A DNA stretch of 64,000 nucleotides, taken from assembly GCF_000010645.1 (NCBI RefSeq), contig NC_011565.1, forward strand, positions 1,006,001-1,070,000, given 5' to 3'. Positions within the stretch are counted from its first letter, which is position 1, and every line of letters starts with the position of its first letter. The translations under genes and the position numbers were made by a program. The notes beneath the pieces are model-generated. The model saw only the letters and a program-made list of their open reading frames with translations, was not told the origin of the DNA and did no database searches. Positions 1-7,796 of this stretch are shown piece after piece. This DNA is from Candidatus Azobacteroides pseudotrichonymphae genomovar. CFP2 (lineage in GTDB: Bacteria > Bacteroidota > Bacteroidia > Bacteroidales > Azobacteroidaceae).

Positions 1-257
1 ATGAACAAATTTATTTTTTCTTATCTGTTAAATGTTAAATCTTCTGCATGTTAAATTTATCTGATACATATACTAGATTTAGTGTTGATTTACTACTTCA
101 TTTGGACAATGAGAAATCAAACGATCACGGAAAAGAACAAATGAAAAATAGAAAACATAGAAAATCTTATACCAGAAGTATTGAATGATATACTAAAACT
201 CCTTCGCATTGGAATAGAATAGAGGATCAAGGATGGGAAGTATGATAAAATATGATT

Positions 258-335
258 ACAATTGTTGTCCCATATATACGGAGCAGCACCAACCAAAACC
301 TTAGTTACACTCTAGTTTTTCTCATTCTCTCTCAT
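258..335 (-). pseudogene. remnant of short TK[IV]LVG-APY leader-like ORF
   Basis: Reading the minus strand from an ATG at 335 gives a short peptide, an in-frame TAG at 312-314, then TKVLVGAAPY. The same TK-[IV]-LVG-[AV]-AP core begins the intact 46-residue ORF at 12168-12308, and both start with Met-Arg. I read this as a decayed paralog. No function is known. Confidence 0.4.
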
Positions 336-475
336 GGAGACTGAATGATGTAGATTTACTTGGTTTTGGAATAATAAAATAAAAATAAATACATTTACTC
401 GCCATTCATACCAAACCGTCCCCACTGTCGTAATAAAAAAACTTTTGCTATTCTCAACATTTATTCAGCTAACAA

Positions 476-730
476 CTATTCCTCCAAATTCTCCAAACAT
501 GGAATGTACCTTAGAAGACTATTTACTTTTTTATTAGATTTCTTTTCTATCTTCCTGAATGGCATCAGGACCAGGGTTGGATCTTTCCCATTCTCTATAG
601 AGGTTATAAGCTTTTTATATTCTTGTATCGCTTTTGAAAAACTACTCTTTTCGTCAGAAACAGAGTTTTGCAGGGTTGGATATTTTTGCAATGTGTATTC
701 AAGCTTTTTTGTCAAGAAGCTTATTGTCAT
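476..730 (-). CDS. hypothetical 84-aa charged helical protein
   Basis: The frame starts with ATG at 730 and is Lys/Glu/Ser-rich with heptad-like spacing, as expected for a soluble helical protein. The overlapping plus-strand frame is Phe-rich and looks like its antisense shadow. There is no signal peptide or recognisable domain. It faces the recombinase gene divergently across about 130 bp. I do not recognise the family. Confidence 0.45.
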   Translation of the reverse strand: MTISFLTKKLEYTLQKYPTLQNSVSDEKSSFSKAIQEYKKLITSIENGKDPTLVLMPFRKIEKKSNKKVNSLLRYIPCLENLEE

Positions 731-862
731 ATTGTCAGAACCCTAAAAAACACGGTTCTACGCTTTCATTCCTTATTTTTTTACATAGACTATAACAAGT
801 ATAGCAATTTATCTGTTTCGTAATTATAAATATCAAGTCTAACTATAAAAACCCTCGAATTT

Positions 863-1486
863 ATGAATGTTGTGTATCTAAGAGTAAGTACTTGCCATCA
901 GGATGTAAACAATCAGATGATGGGGATAGAGAAGTACATGGAAGAACATCAAATGACGATTGACCGTGTTTTCGAAGAAACTGTTTCAGGAAAAATAAAG
1001 GCAAAGGATAGAAAACTTGCCTCTGTTATGGACGAACTTAAAAAGGGTGATACCCTAATTGTAAGTGAAGTATCTCGCATTGGACGCAACATGATGGACA
1101 TAATTAGTAACATCAATATGCTCTGCAATGAGAAAGGATGCAATTTTATTGCCGTCAAACAGAACTATTATTTCAAGACAAATGATCTCAACAGCAAGGT
1201 CATGCTATTTGCCCATACGATAGCAGCCGAGATTGAGAGAGGATTAAACTGTGCAAGGACTAAAGAATCTTATCTGCGAGTTAAGGCAGAGAGTGATGGT
1301 GATTTTGTTTGGGGAAGACCTCAAAAACTACAGGAAACGATGGAAATCGATCTTTCTCTTCCCATTGACGAGATAGCCAGACAGAACAACGTTCATCGGC
1401 GGACTGTTACCCGTTATGTGAGACAGTACAGAAAGGATTTATGCTATAAGCCAAGAAATCATTATTTAACACTGGCTCAGTGTTAG
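863..1486 (+). CDS. serine recombinase (resolvase/invertase family)
   Basis: A 207-residue site-specific recombinase of the small serine (TnpR/Hin) type. The N-terminus VVYLRVST supplies the expected Arg7 and nucleophile Ser9. The catalytic-domain block SRIGRN and the long E-helix region (about residues 110-135) follow. A GRPQKL hinge near residue 151 leads into a C-terminal helix-turn-helix with IDEIARQNNVHRRTV. The length is normal for the family and no key residue is missing, so it should be active. Such enzymes resolve plasmid dimers or invert DNA between short crossover sites. It sits alone in a plasmid-like region with toxin-antitoxin remnants. Its crossover site is not identified; the 2.8-kb inverted repeat further right is far larger than a typical site. 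Confidence 0.92.
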   Translation: MNVVYLRVSTCHQDVNNQMMGIEKYMEEHQMTIDRVFEETVSGKIKAKDRKLASVMDELKKGDTLIVSEVSRIGRNMMDIISNINMLCNEKGCNFIAVKQNYYFKTNDLNSKVMLFAHTIAAEIERGLNCARTKESYLRVKAESDGDFVWGRPQKLQETMEIDLSLPIDEIARQNNVHRRTVTRYVRQYRKDLCYKPRNHYLTLAQC

Positions 1487-1502
1487 TTAAAGAGCAAAGA
1501 AA

Positions 1503-1536
1503 AACCGGCAGGAACAACCCCTGTCGGTTCTGTTTT
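1503..1536 (+). terminator. Rho-independent terminator after recombinase
   Basis: AACCGGCAGG and CCTGTCGGTT form a 10-bp stem with one G-T pair around a short loop, followed by TTCTGTTTTT. It lies 17 bp past the recombinase stop codon. Confidence 0.8.
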
Positions 1537-1595
1537 TACTTGTTTTACACAGACCAGTTTCAGTCTAGTGTATCTATCTCTGAGAAAAGATGCGT

Positions 1596-1934
1596 TTATT
1601 CTTTCACAAGCTCAATGAACGTTACTTCTTTATCAGAAGTGATCCCTTCCATATCCGCTACACCCTTCTTGTAGATAGCAAATGTGTCGTCTTCAAAAAA
1701 CACAACATAGAGATTGTTGTCTGCTAGAGATTCGTAGCTTTTTTGTGTCTTAGTAAAATGCTTACCAAAAAATGGGAATCCATGACAGTGCTGATGACAT
1801 TCCTTTTTCACTTCTTCTGTCTGTGCAGGAAGGATTGCAGGTTTTACTTCTTTTTTTGCTACTTTAGCTCCTACTCCAAAACAGATAACGGAGAAAAAGA
1901 CCAAGGTTAATAGTTTTTTTGCTTTCATATTCAT
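1596..1934 (-). CDS. secreted small protein with His/Cys cluster
   Basis: A 112-residue protein (start ATG 1934; an alternative Met two codons in). Residues 1-24 are a clear Sec signal peptide: a Lys-rich start, the hydrophobic stretch LLTLVFFSVICF, then a small-residue cleavage region near GVGAK. After a Lys/Glu linker comes ECHQHCHGFPFFGKHF, a dense His/Cys cluster that could bind a metal such as zinc or copper (inference). The C-terminal half is mixed beta-like and ends in FIELVKE. The signal peptide resembles that of the 12340-12540 protein (MNM-[S/K]-AKKLL). The family is not recognised. Confidence 0.7.
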   Translation of the reverse strand: MNMKAKKLLTLVFFSVICFGVGAKVAKKEVKPAILPAQTEEVKKECHQHCHGFPFFGKHFTKTQKSYESLADNNLYVVFFEDDTFAIYKKGVADMEGITSDKEVTFIELVKE

Positions 1935-2030
1935 AATAATTGTTTTTAGTTTAACACTTTAATTTAGCATCATTCTTTGTCTAGAAGATCGAACGATACA
2001 AATTTACTTGATTTAGAAATCAAATGAAAA

Positions 2031-2118
2031 TAGATACATTTGCTGTATCTATTCCAGTAAAAAACAAAAGGCTAATCCCATTGTTCTCCCCGTTCGCAAT
2101 TTCGGGGAGTTTTTTTTG
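2031..2118 (+). ncRNA. candidate small RNA with own promoter, operator and terminator
   Basis: TACATTTG at 2035-2042 matches the Bacteroidetes -7 box TAnnTTTG. It sits inside a perfect 8+8-bp palindrome (TAGATACA-5 bp-TGTATCTA, 2031-2051) that could be an operator. About 40 bp further on, CTCCCCG/CGGGGAG pairs in a 7-bp stem followed by eight T. Nothing convincing is encoded between them, and both neighbouring genes are on the other strand. A transcript of roughly 70 nt from about 2049 to 2117 would result. The -33 TTTG element is not at ideal spacing, so this is a candidate only. Confidence 0.45.
2086..2117 (+). terminator. strong intrinsic terminator
   Basis: Stem CTCCCCG (2086-2092) with CGGGGAG (2103-2109), a 10-nt loop and a T8 tail (2110-2117). 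Only the plus strand has the T tail. It has no plus-strand protein gene to serve, which is the reason for proposing the small RNA above. Confidence 0.8.
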
Positions 2119-2236
2119 TACTACATCGTATAAAACACAGGAGCGATAAGGCATTCACTCCATACCGCTCCCATATCTTAATAAGCAATCGAAAATCTCT
2201 TCTTGTTAATTCTGTCTTGGATATGAACTCAACTAT

Positions 2237-2740
2237 TTATTTAAACAAACGTATCGTTTTTTCATGGTTCTTAAACCTATAACTATATCCTGTTACGTTC
2301 TTTGAACTGCATACAGAAAGAGTGATATAGCCATAATGATGGTGTTTTTTTATTTCACAATCTCCAATTTTTTTAGCAACTTTCTCCATCTCTTTTAAGC
2401 ATCCTTCTTCTGTTACATTTTTTTTGTCTATTACACAACAACGATCCCCTGTACGAAAATAGTCATCCCCACCATTTTTCCATTCACCAGATAATTTTTG
2501 GGAAGAAGAATAAATATAATTTAAACAAATATGGAAAATTCCTGGATATTCATCACAATTTTCTAATCCACAATTAAGTTGATATTTGGAATCGATGTCA
2601 AATTCCTTTTTTGTTCCATCCTTAAAATATATTGTGCAATGCTCTGTACAATTCGAGCCCAATCCATTTTTACATGAAGAGACAGACACTATTATAAACA
2701 GCAGCAGCAGACTATAGAAAAGAAATAATGGTTTTTTCAT
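2237..2740 (-). CDS. cysteine-rich lipoprotein
   Basis: A 167-residue protein with a lipoprotein signal: MKKP start, a hydrophobic core of about 15 residues, then VSVSSC with the lipidated Cys at about residue 23. The mature part has many cysteines (CTEHC, CGLENC, CC, C-terminal CSS) and a KKHHHYG run, which suggests disulfides or metal binding outside the cytoplasm. It begins 25 bp downstream of the YoeB-like toxin remnant on the same strand, so it may share that transcript. No family is recognised. Confidence 0.75.
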   Translation of the reverse strand: MKKPLFLFYSLLLLFIIVSVSSCKNGLGSNCTEHCTIYFKDGTKKEFDIDSKYQLNCGLENCDEYPGIFHICLNYIYSSSQKLSGEWKNGGDDYFRTGDRCCVIDKKNVTEEGCLKEMEKVAKKIGDCEIKKHHHYGYITLSVCSSKNVTGYSYRFKNHEKTIRLFK

Positions 2741-2764
2741 ATCGAGAAGTTGTTAATCGTTCTT

Positions 2765-3048
2765 TTATTTATCGTCGTAGTGTCCAAATAGCAAATGAAC
2801 AATGATACAATCCCCTTTAATCTCATACACCATCCTATGATGTTTACTGATTCTCCTAGACCAAACCCCTCCCTTCTCTCGTAATGTTTCAATTGCTCTG
2901 GATTCCCAATTCTACTTATTTTACCACGTGGGTCTATTGATATTAACGATAACAGCACAGCAATCTTTTTATTAAGAGGACTGCCAGCCTTAATATACTC
3001 TCTGTGGTCTTTTTTCTCCCTTCGAGATAATTCTACAGCAAATGCCAT
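2765..3048 (-). pseudogene. YoeB/Txe-type mRNA interferase, frameshifted
   Basis: The N-terminal frame starts with ATG 3048 and runs through KKDHREYIKAGSPLNKK and GNPEQLKHYERREG. The reading then shifts. In the next frame it continues V-WSRRISKHHRMVYEI and ends HLLFGHYDDK at stop 2765. WSRRI-x3-HR-x-VYE and GHYDD are hallmarks of YoeB-family ribosome-dependent RNases. The shift lies in a short G run (GAGGGG before TTTGG) where one extra G would restore the frame. Uncorrected, the frame ends at 2737 with a scrambled C-terminus lacking the catalytic end. It overlaps its antitoxin by 16 bp. A true inactivation, a sequencing error or slippage cannot be told apart from sequence alone. Confidence 0.8.
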
Positions 3049-3269
3049 CTATCTACATATTCCTTGTCCTTCCATTCCTCCTCTAGCTTTCTCATTTCTT
3101 CCTTGTAAGCTTCGTCATAGGGTATGAGTTTGCCTTCTCGTTCGTCCTGATCAGCTTCTTCAATCCACCTATCAAGATCTTCCATAGTGTACACGAGTTT
3201 GATATCATCGTCTGAATCAACGTCTATACATCCGTCAACCTTTTTTGTTTTTTCCTTTACTGTTTCCAT
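3033..3269 (-). CDS. antitoxin partner of YoeB-like toxin
   Basis: A 78-residue acidic protein (start ATG 3269) directly upstream of and overlapping the YoeB-like toxin, as for an antitoxin. Features are TMEDLDRWIEEADQDEREGK and a C-terminal acidic helix DEAYKEEMRKLEEEW that would wrap the toxin. The second locus at 5135-5409 has the same layout (SMEELHQSIEQ...DREGK...FDE), so this is a defined local antitoxin type. It does not look like classical YefM. Autoregulation with the toxin is likely from the family pattern. Confidence 0.7.
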   Translation of the reverse strand: METVKEKTKKVDGCIDVDSDDDIKLVYTMEDLDRWIEEADQDEREGKLIPYDEAYKEEMRKLEEEWKDKEYVDRWHLL

Positions 3270-3367
3270 AACTTATAAGTATTATTACGCTAATTATTAC
3301 TGCAATATACGCTATAATTTTGTCAATTAATCTTTAGGAGCCAAATACTCCCTTATTGTAAGAACGC

Positions 3368-3790
3368 TCAAACTCTCTTCACACGCTTCTTCTTATTCTT
3401 CTTGATGAAAGGATTTATTTTACTCAACTGTTCAATTCTTCTCTTAGTAAGTGGATCATTCTGAATAGCTTCCTTACGTGCTAAAATAGCATCGCGTAGG
3501 GCCTGTCCATTCTCTTTGATCGTTCTCTTATACTGACTATATAAATGTGCCGTTACACGTGGATGGATACCAATCAGTGAAGGAGAAATCACTCCAGATG
3601 GTTTCACTGTATATTCACCGAGAGTAAGAGACAGGAAATCCTTAAGACTTACCCTCTTCCCAGACAGTAGTGTTTCTTTCATCTCTTCTATGCATTGCTG
3701 AAAGACCTCTTTCACCACTCTTCGAGAGTACCCAGAAGCTCGTGATGCACTCCTGATGATATCTCCAGCATTCATCTTGACTTTATCCAT
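3368..3790 (-). CDS. HU/IHF-like DNA-binding protein
   Basis: A 140-residue basic protein. The first 90 residues fit the HU-like fold in the variant common in Bacteroidetes: an N-terminal helix pair (MNAGDIIRSASRASGY, VVKEVFQQCIEEMKETLLSGK) followed by RVSLKDFLSLTLGEYTV. A long Lys/Arg-rich tail (KKNKKKRVKRV) should add DNA affinity. It probably compacts or bends DNA of this element. A decayed relative with the same IEE-K-LL-GK-LKDF block lies at 29640-29830. It is complete, with a clear ATG at 3790. Confidence 0.7.
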   Translation of the reverse strand: MDKVKMNAGDIIRSASRASGYSRRVVKEVFQQCIEEMKETLLSGKRVSLKDFLSLTLGEYTVKPSGVISPSLIGIHPRVTAHLYSQYKRTIKENGQALRDAILARKEAIQNDPLTKRRIEQLSKINPFIKKNKKKRVKRV

Positions 3791-3843
3791 CTTCTTTTTA
3801 GATTAAATTAATTAAGGTTAAAATTTTGAATATACAACTATAA

Positions 3844-4077
3844 CTAACTGCTGTCAGTTGATGCCTTGTTCCGTTTTTGTACGATGGTTCTTTTCTGTAG
3901 ACGCTTAAACCATGTCATCAGCATAGTGAAAGGCTTCAAGAGCTTTAATATTTTATCTCTTCTTGCTGTATAATTAGGACATCTATTTATACACGGACAA
4001 TCGGAACGTTCTCCGTTGCACGATGGGTCCCAGTGTCCATAGCACGCTTTCCGTTCTTTACAAGGAGATTTAAACAT
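3844..4077 (-). CDS. hypothetical Cys-rich protein, 77 aa
   Basis: ATG at 4077. The first half carries eight cysteines (CKERKAC, SC, DCPCINRC), a spacing suggestive of zinc or Fe-S binding. The second half is a basic amphipathic helix (FTMLMTWFKRLQKR). No signal peptide is seen. It belongs to a run of small minus-strand genes (4570 down to 3368). The family is not recognised. Confidence 0.5.
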   Translation of the reverse strand: MFKSPCKERKACYGHWDPSCNGERSDCPCINRCPNYTARRDKILKLLKPFTMLMTWFKRLQKRTIVQKRNKASTDSS

Positions 4078-4103
4078 ATCAAATTAAGTACTTAACTTGG
4101 CTT

Positions 4104-4172
4104 TTACCATTTAATGATTAACCAGATCACCAGAATAACGAACACAACAATAATAATCCATTCCAAAAGCAT
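4104..4172 (-). CDS. 22-aa single-TM micropeptide
   Basis: ATG at 4172, TAA at 4104. The peptide is almost entirely hydrophobic: MLLEW, then about 15 Ile/Val/Leu/Phe residues, ending IIKW, so it spans a membrane once. It follows the 44-aa Cys-rich ORF by 18 bp. Size and composition resemble type I toxin or membrane-regulator peptides, but there is no direct evidence of expression. Confidence 0.4.
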   Translation of the reverse strand: MLLEWIIIVVFVILVIWLIIKW

Positions 4173-4190
4173 AGCGATTGAGTAGTTAAT

Positions 4191-4325
4191 TTAGGATACA
4201 AACAGTTTCTCTTCATATTTTTTTAGCATACGGTCAAACACATGGCACTCTGAAGAACGAGAACAAAATGAACAGCATCGGCTGTCAAAGGATTCTAGCT
4301 TGCAATTCTTTTTCTCTTCAGGCAT
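4191..4325 (-). CDS. 44-aa Cys protein of the C-x2-C...E-C family
   Basis: ATG at 4325 and TAA at 4191. The N-terminus MPEEKKNCKLESFDS matches the plus-strand ORF at 32934 (MIEEKKNFKLEAFDS). The core CCSFCSRSSECHVFD has the same C-x2-C...E-C layout as the ORFs at 33106 and 20459. This makes it a likely real member of a local microprotein family. It is followed by the 22-aa TM peptide. Function unknown; a small metal-binding or leader role is speculative. Confidence 0.55.
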   Translation of the reverse strand: MPEEKKNCKLESFDSRCCSFCSRSSECHVFDRMLKKYEEKLFVS

Positions 4326-4381
4326 TGCTCTACCTTTCTATTTTTTTTATAGTTATTTGTCGTTGTGATGTACACAGAGAG

Positions 4382-4570
4382 CTAAAATAGGGAACTATCT
4401 TTTCCCTTTCCTAAGTCTAATCGGATCATAGGCACGATGACTAAGGAATCCATAAGCTTGTCAAAATTACATTGACAGATCAGCTCATCACGGGATAAGC
4501 CTCTATCTTCTTCTATTTCAATAAAATAATCGTCCATCAGCAAAAACGATATAGGGTCCATTCTATTCAT
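4382..4570 (-). CDS. hypothetical 62-aa acidic protein (MDDYF family)
   Basis: ATG at 4570, with in-frame Met codons further in. The stretch MDDYFIEIEED recurs, with frameshifts, at 32517-32609 on the other strand, and CNFDKL also recurs there. In both places it precedes the KKN-x-KLE-x-FDS ORF in its own direction. That conserved order supports a real gene. No domain is recognised. Confidence 0.55.
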   Translation of the reverse strand: MNRMDPISFLLMDDYFIEIEEDRGLSRDELICQCNFDKLMDSLVIVPMIRLDLGKGKDSSLF

Positions 4571-4857
4571 TAGAATTCGTCCAAAGATCTGAAATTATTT
4601 CGCTTTTTGAAATAGACTTTGATACTTGAGGAAGGTAATGGTTAATTTAAAAGGATAGATCTAACAACAAAGAAGCGGAAAAGCTATCATAACTTCCCCG
4701 CCACCATTGTCTTCGATGAATAAACAAGGAACGAATATAGAAATCTTTAAAACAAAACAAGAAAAGCCAGCAAAACTATGCTGACTTCTCCTGACAAGAG
4801 CAAAAAATAAATTTGGAAATAATTGCTAGTCCGAAGGTAATAAAAAATTATCGTACT

Positions 4858-5134
4858 TTATTTATCATCATAGTGTCCCCAAAGATTAGTTACCCTTACT
4901 TTGCCTGGTTCTTCTATTTCGTATACCATACGGTGAAAATCGCTTATTCGGCGAGAATAGATTTTTCCATCCATGTACTTCAGTTTTTCAGAGTCCCCAG
5001 TTCCATTACGAGGATCAACTACTAGTTCTTTTTTTATTATACGTCTTATTTTTTTTTACAAGTTTAACGTTTCCAGCCTTAATATGCTTTTTATAATCCT
5101 TTTTTGCAGTTAAAGTCAATTTTACAAAATCTAT
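4858..5134 (-). pseudogene. second YoeB-type toxin, decayed
   Basis: Homology begins at an ATA codon at 5132-5134 where a start would be expected (DFVKLTLTAKKDYKKHIKAGN). It shifts frame in a poly-A run near 5047-5055, then continues KKELVVDPRNGTGDSEKLKY, YSRRISDFHRMVYEI and LWGHYDDK to TAA at 4858. SRRI-x3-HRMVYEI and GHYDDK show the YoeB family and match the first locus. With start and frame both lost it is inactive unless corrected. Confidence 0.75.
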
Positions 5135-5409
5135 ATCTATCTCCTTGCCGTTTTTTACATCTTCTTCCAACTGTCTCATCTCTTCCTCAAAGGCTTTTCG
5201 TCGAATAAAATACATTTTCCTTCACGATCTTCCTGACGTCCCTGCTCTATTGATTGATGAAGCTCTTCCATTGAATACAAGTACGGATCTTCTTGTTCCG
5301 TTTCAGCATTTCCTTTCATATCTAAATCAATCGGTAAAAGATTGGAGTCAATATTCAATTGATAATCCTTATCCGTTTTTTTTTCAGTTCTCTCTTTTAC
5401 TATTCCCAT
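5135..5409 (-). pseudogene. second antitoxin, frameshifted
   Basis: ATG at 5409. SMEELHQSIEQGRQEDREGK then CILFDEK matches the antitoxin at 3033-3269. Two extra A in a run near 5200 shift the frame, so the usual C-terminal helix (AFEEEMRQLEED) is read only in another frame. The toxin-binding end is therefore lost. It lies just upstream of its broken toxin. Confidence 0.65.
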
Positions 5410-5425
5410 GATATTGTTACTTCTT

Positions 5426-5455
5426 TAGTTTATATACATGTAGTTTATATACATG
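5426..5455. repeat. 15-bp perfect tandem repeat (x2)
   Basis: TAGTTTATATACATG occurs twice back to back. It lies in the promoter region of the second antitoxin gene, so it may be an operator pair, and it is also near the duplicated origin-like repeats. Confidence 0.8.
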
Positions 5456-5580
5456 CCCCGTTAAAGATAGGCATAATATTCATTACTCTTTCTACAGAAG
5501 AAGTGGATTAAAGTAAAACTTGAAGTTACATGGGAATTTATAAGGTTTAGATACGAATGTTAATAATAGATGTATTTACT

Positions 5581-6013
5581 TACAGCTTTTCTATCTATGT
5601 AAGGATACGTTTTAGTCCATTTCATTTCACCATATCAGTAGCTACATTTTGGGGTTTTATCGATAGATACACATCCCACTATAATTTGTCATATATAGGA
5701 TATCCTTTATCTATCATCAGTTAATCATTATTTTATCATTGTATATATATACATACTTTCACATGTTTTCAGCGAATAGCAATAATGTACAGAATTCACC
5801 CATTCTGCTTCATTAGAAAGCACAGTTAAAGAATAATTTTAGGTGATTTAGCTTAAAGCCTCCCTGTATTGTATTCTATGCAAGCATAATAAAAAGTATT
5901 TCACTCACCATGTTACGATACATAGTACAATACTAGATGTAATTATCTACAACTTTTCTTTCTGTGTAATGATACGTTTTAGTCTGTTTTTATTATCAAT
6001 AGCTACATTTTGG
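5581..6013. repeat. two diverged ~70-bp direct repeats, possible plasmid origin
   Basis: Copies at 5581-5654 and 5948-6013 share blocks such as GATACGTTTTAGTC and TAGCTACATTTTGG with substitutions and small indels between. They lie in the gene-free 610 bp before the Rep_3-type initiator gene. Iterons and other origin elements of such plasmids are normally found there. No short phased iteron array is obvious, so origin function is inferred only from position. Confidence 0.5.
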
Positions 6014-6080
6014 AATTCTACCAATGAATACATTCTCTTGTATTTGTTATTTTTGATAGATATTTATTTAATCAGACCCA

Positions 6081-7147
6081 TTGATATTACAAATTATGAG
6101 TACATGGAGAGAATGGTTATTATCCTTCATTATGAGAAGGAAGCCGATAGAAGCTAAGGTTGTGGAAAAGGTTGATACCAATACTATCGATGACCTTTCT
6201 ATGTCCCAAGAGAAGGTACATCTTCCTAGCAAATTTATTCAGTCCTATCTACTGTCAGTATCGAAGCACCCTTTCTCTGAAGATGAGAAACATGTTCTAT
6301 ATCGATTGGTCGAATACTTCCAACTGGATAAGGAAGAACAAAACAAGGATTTTATTCTTAGAAATAATACTAATGGATACGTAGAGATTGTCCTGTCCTT
6401 AAAAGAAGGAGAGAATTTTATACAGACAAAAAAGGCTATATATAACTTACAGAAGCGAATGATACAGCATGAAGACGGAGAGCGATTGATACGTTTCCCA
6501 TTTATTTATTACATGGGAATAGATAAGAATACGAACGATATACACCTTCTCTTACGTCGAGAGATATACGAAGTATTGTTACATCTTCCACATGTGAATC
6601 AAAAGAAGGAACTAGAAGCGGTAATATCTTTCAGAAGCATCTATGCTCGTCATTTTTATGAACTTATCAAAGGGAAGAATGAACCCGGTAACTTACAATA
6701 TAGAGAAGATAAGAACTGTACTAGAACTTGGCAACAAAATACATGAAAATGAATAATTCCCTTGCACGAGTTGTAGAGCAGGCAAAGAAAGAGTTGGATC
6801 AGAATGCTCCGTATAGTTTTGTCTATGAGTTGGATTATGAGAATAAACATAACCCCAAAGGAGGAAAGAAAAAGGTGATAGGAATCACTATTACCCCAGT
6901 GTATCAACCGGAACAATTATCCAATATTCCTTCAGGACAAAAAATAAGCCAACAATACAGAGAGGATGTGGAATTGGATAGTATTCGTATTGTTTTGGAT
7001 AGCGTATATAAGTTTTCTGGAAAAGAATTAGAGAAACTAACAGATTCTGTATTAAGGAACGGCGGACATTCTTACCTGACCCAATTGCTTCAATCATGCA
7101 AGGGAAATATAGAAAAGGCGATAGAGAAACTGAAACAGTTGTCATGA
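6081..7147 (+). pseudogene. Rep_3-type plasmid replication initiator, broken
   Basis: The first part (ATG 6081 or slightly later, to 6746) has two winged-helix-like halves seen in RepB/Rep_3 initiators: KHPFSEDEKHVLYRLVEYF and IHLLLRREIYEVLLHLP, then ISFRSIYARHFYELIKG. The ORF is then disrupted. TVLELGNK is read in a second frame, and ARVVEQAKKELDQNAPYSFVYE in a third, which runs to TGA 7147. L-x-RVVE-AKKELD-x-x-APYSF is the usual C-terminal motif of the family. Two small indels near 6710-6745 split what was one protein. The element may therefore no longer replicate on its own. Confidence 0.7.
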
Positions 7148-7319
7148 GAACTAGAATTCCTGTATTTCGCATTTTAAGGTATCCTCCTTGCATTTTCTCT
7201 ATTTGGTAACAAAAATTATTTTTATTTCGATTCCTTGCCTTTCCAATTATATCTTTTATTGTATCATTTCTTCCTGGTGAAGAGTATTGCGAATTTAAAA
7301 GTGCGTGGTTTGCTGATAT

Positions 7320-7451
7320 TTGAGATTACATAACGATAATTTTACTTCTTGTATGTGTCTAACAACACTCATGTTATACGGATTGATCTACTGCTTCAAT
7401 TGGGACAGAATTTCCCGATTAATGAAAAGAAAATCGAATAATAAGGGATAA
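7320..7451 (+). pseudogene. C-terminal remnant of two-TM protein
   Basis: The frame ending LYGLIYCFNWDRISRLMKRKSNNKG at TAA 7449-7451 matches the C-terminus of the 25879-26229 protein (HGLNHYCKWDMISRLFKRKSDNKG). Upstream only decayed hydrophobic sequence is left. Confidence 0.6.
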
Positions 7452-7503
7452 ACGCCATTTGACGCATTTTAAGACATCTTACAGCAATTATCTTCTTTGA
7501 GTA
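7438..7503 (+). repeat. 66-bp direct repeat, copy 1 (copy 2 at 26216-26281)
   Basis: The 3' end and trailer of the two-TM gene are repeated at 26216-26281 with about two mismatches. A second shared block (AAATTGTGCTCAC...TAGCTTCCGG) follows at about 7645-7677 and 26698-26731. Together they mark an old duplication of a whole cassette. Confidence 0.8.
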
Positions 7504-7796
7504 GTAAAAAACGTTCGTTACAGGTCAATTTTTTGACCATTATGCGATGTGTTCTTTGAAAGAAAGTGCGGTAGAGTTATTATGATAAATGTAAATTTAG
7601 GCACTAGAAATTGACATAATTGTCCCGTGTCAATTAGCTCATAAATTGTGCTCACAACTATTCCTTATAGCTTCCGGTAATGTTCTGAGTTAGTTCTGAT
7701 GGCTCTTTTTACTATTCATACATGCACCTCTTTTTGGAAGAGCAAGTTTCAAGTAATATTATGAGATATATGAGTTACAGGAACTGTTGCTTGGTT

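Noticed and set aside
1..475. Possible gene at the window start
   Set aside because: Apart from the short remnant at 258-335, no frame of useful length or composition is found.
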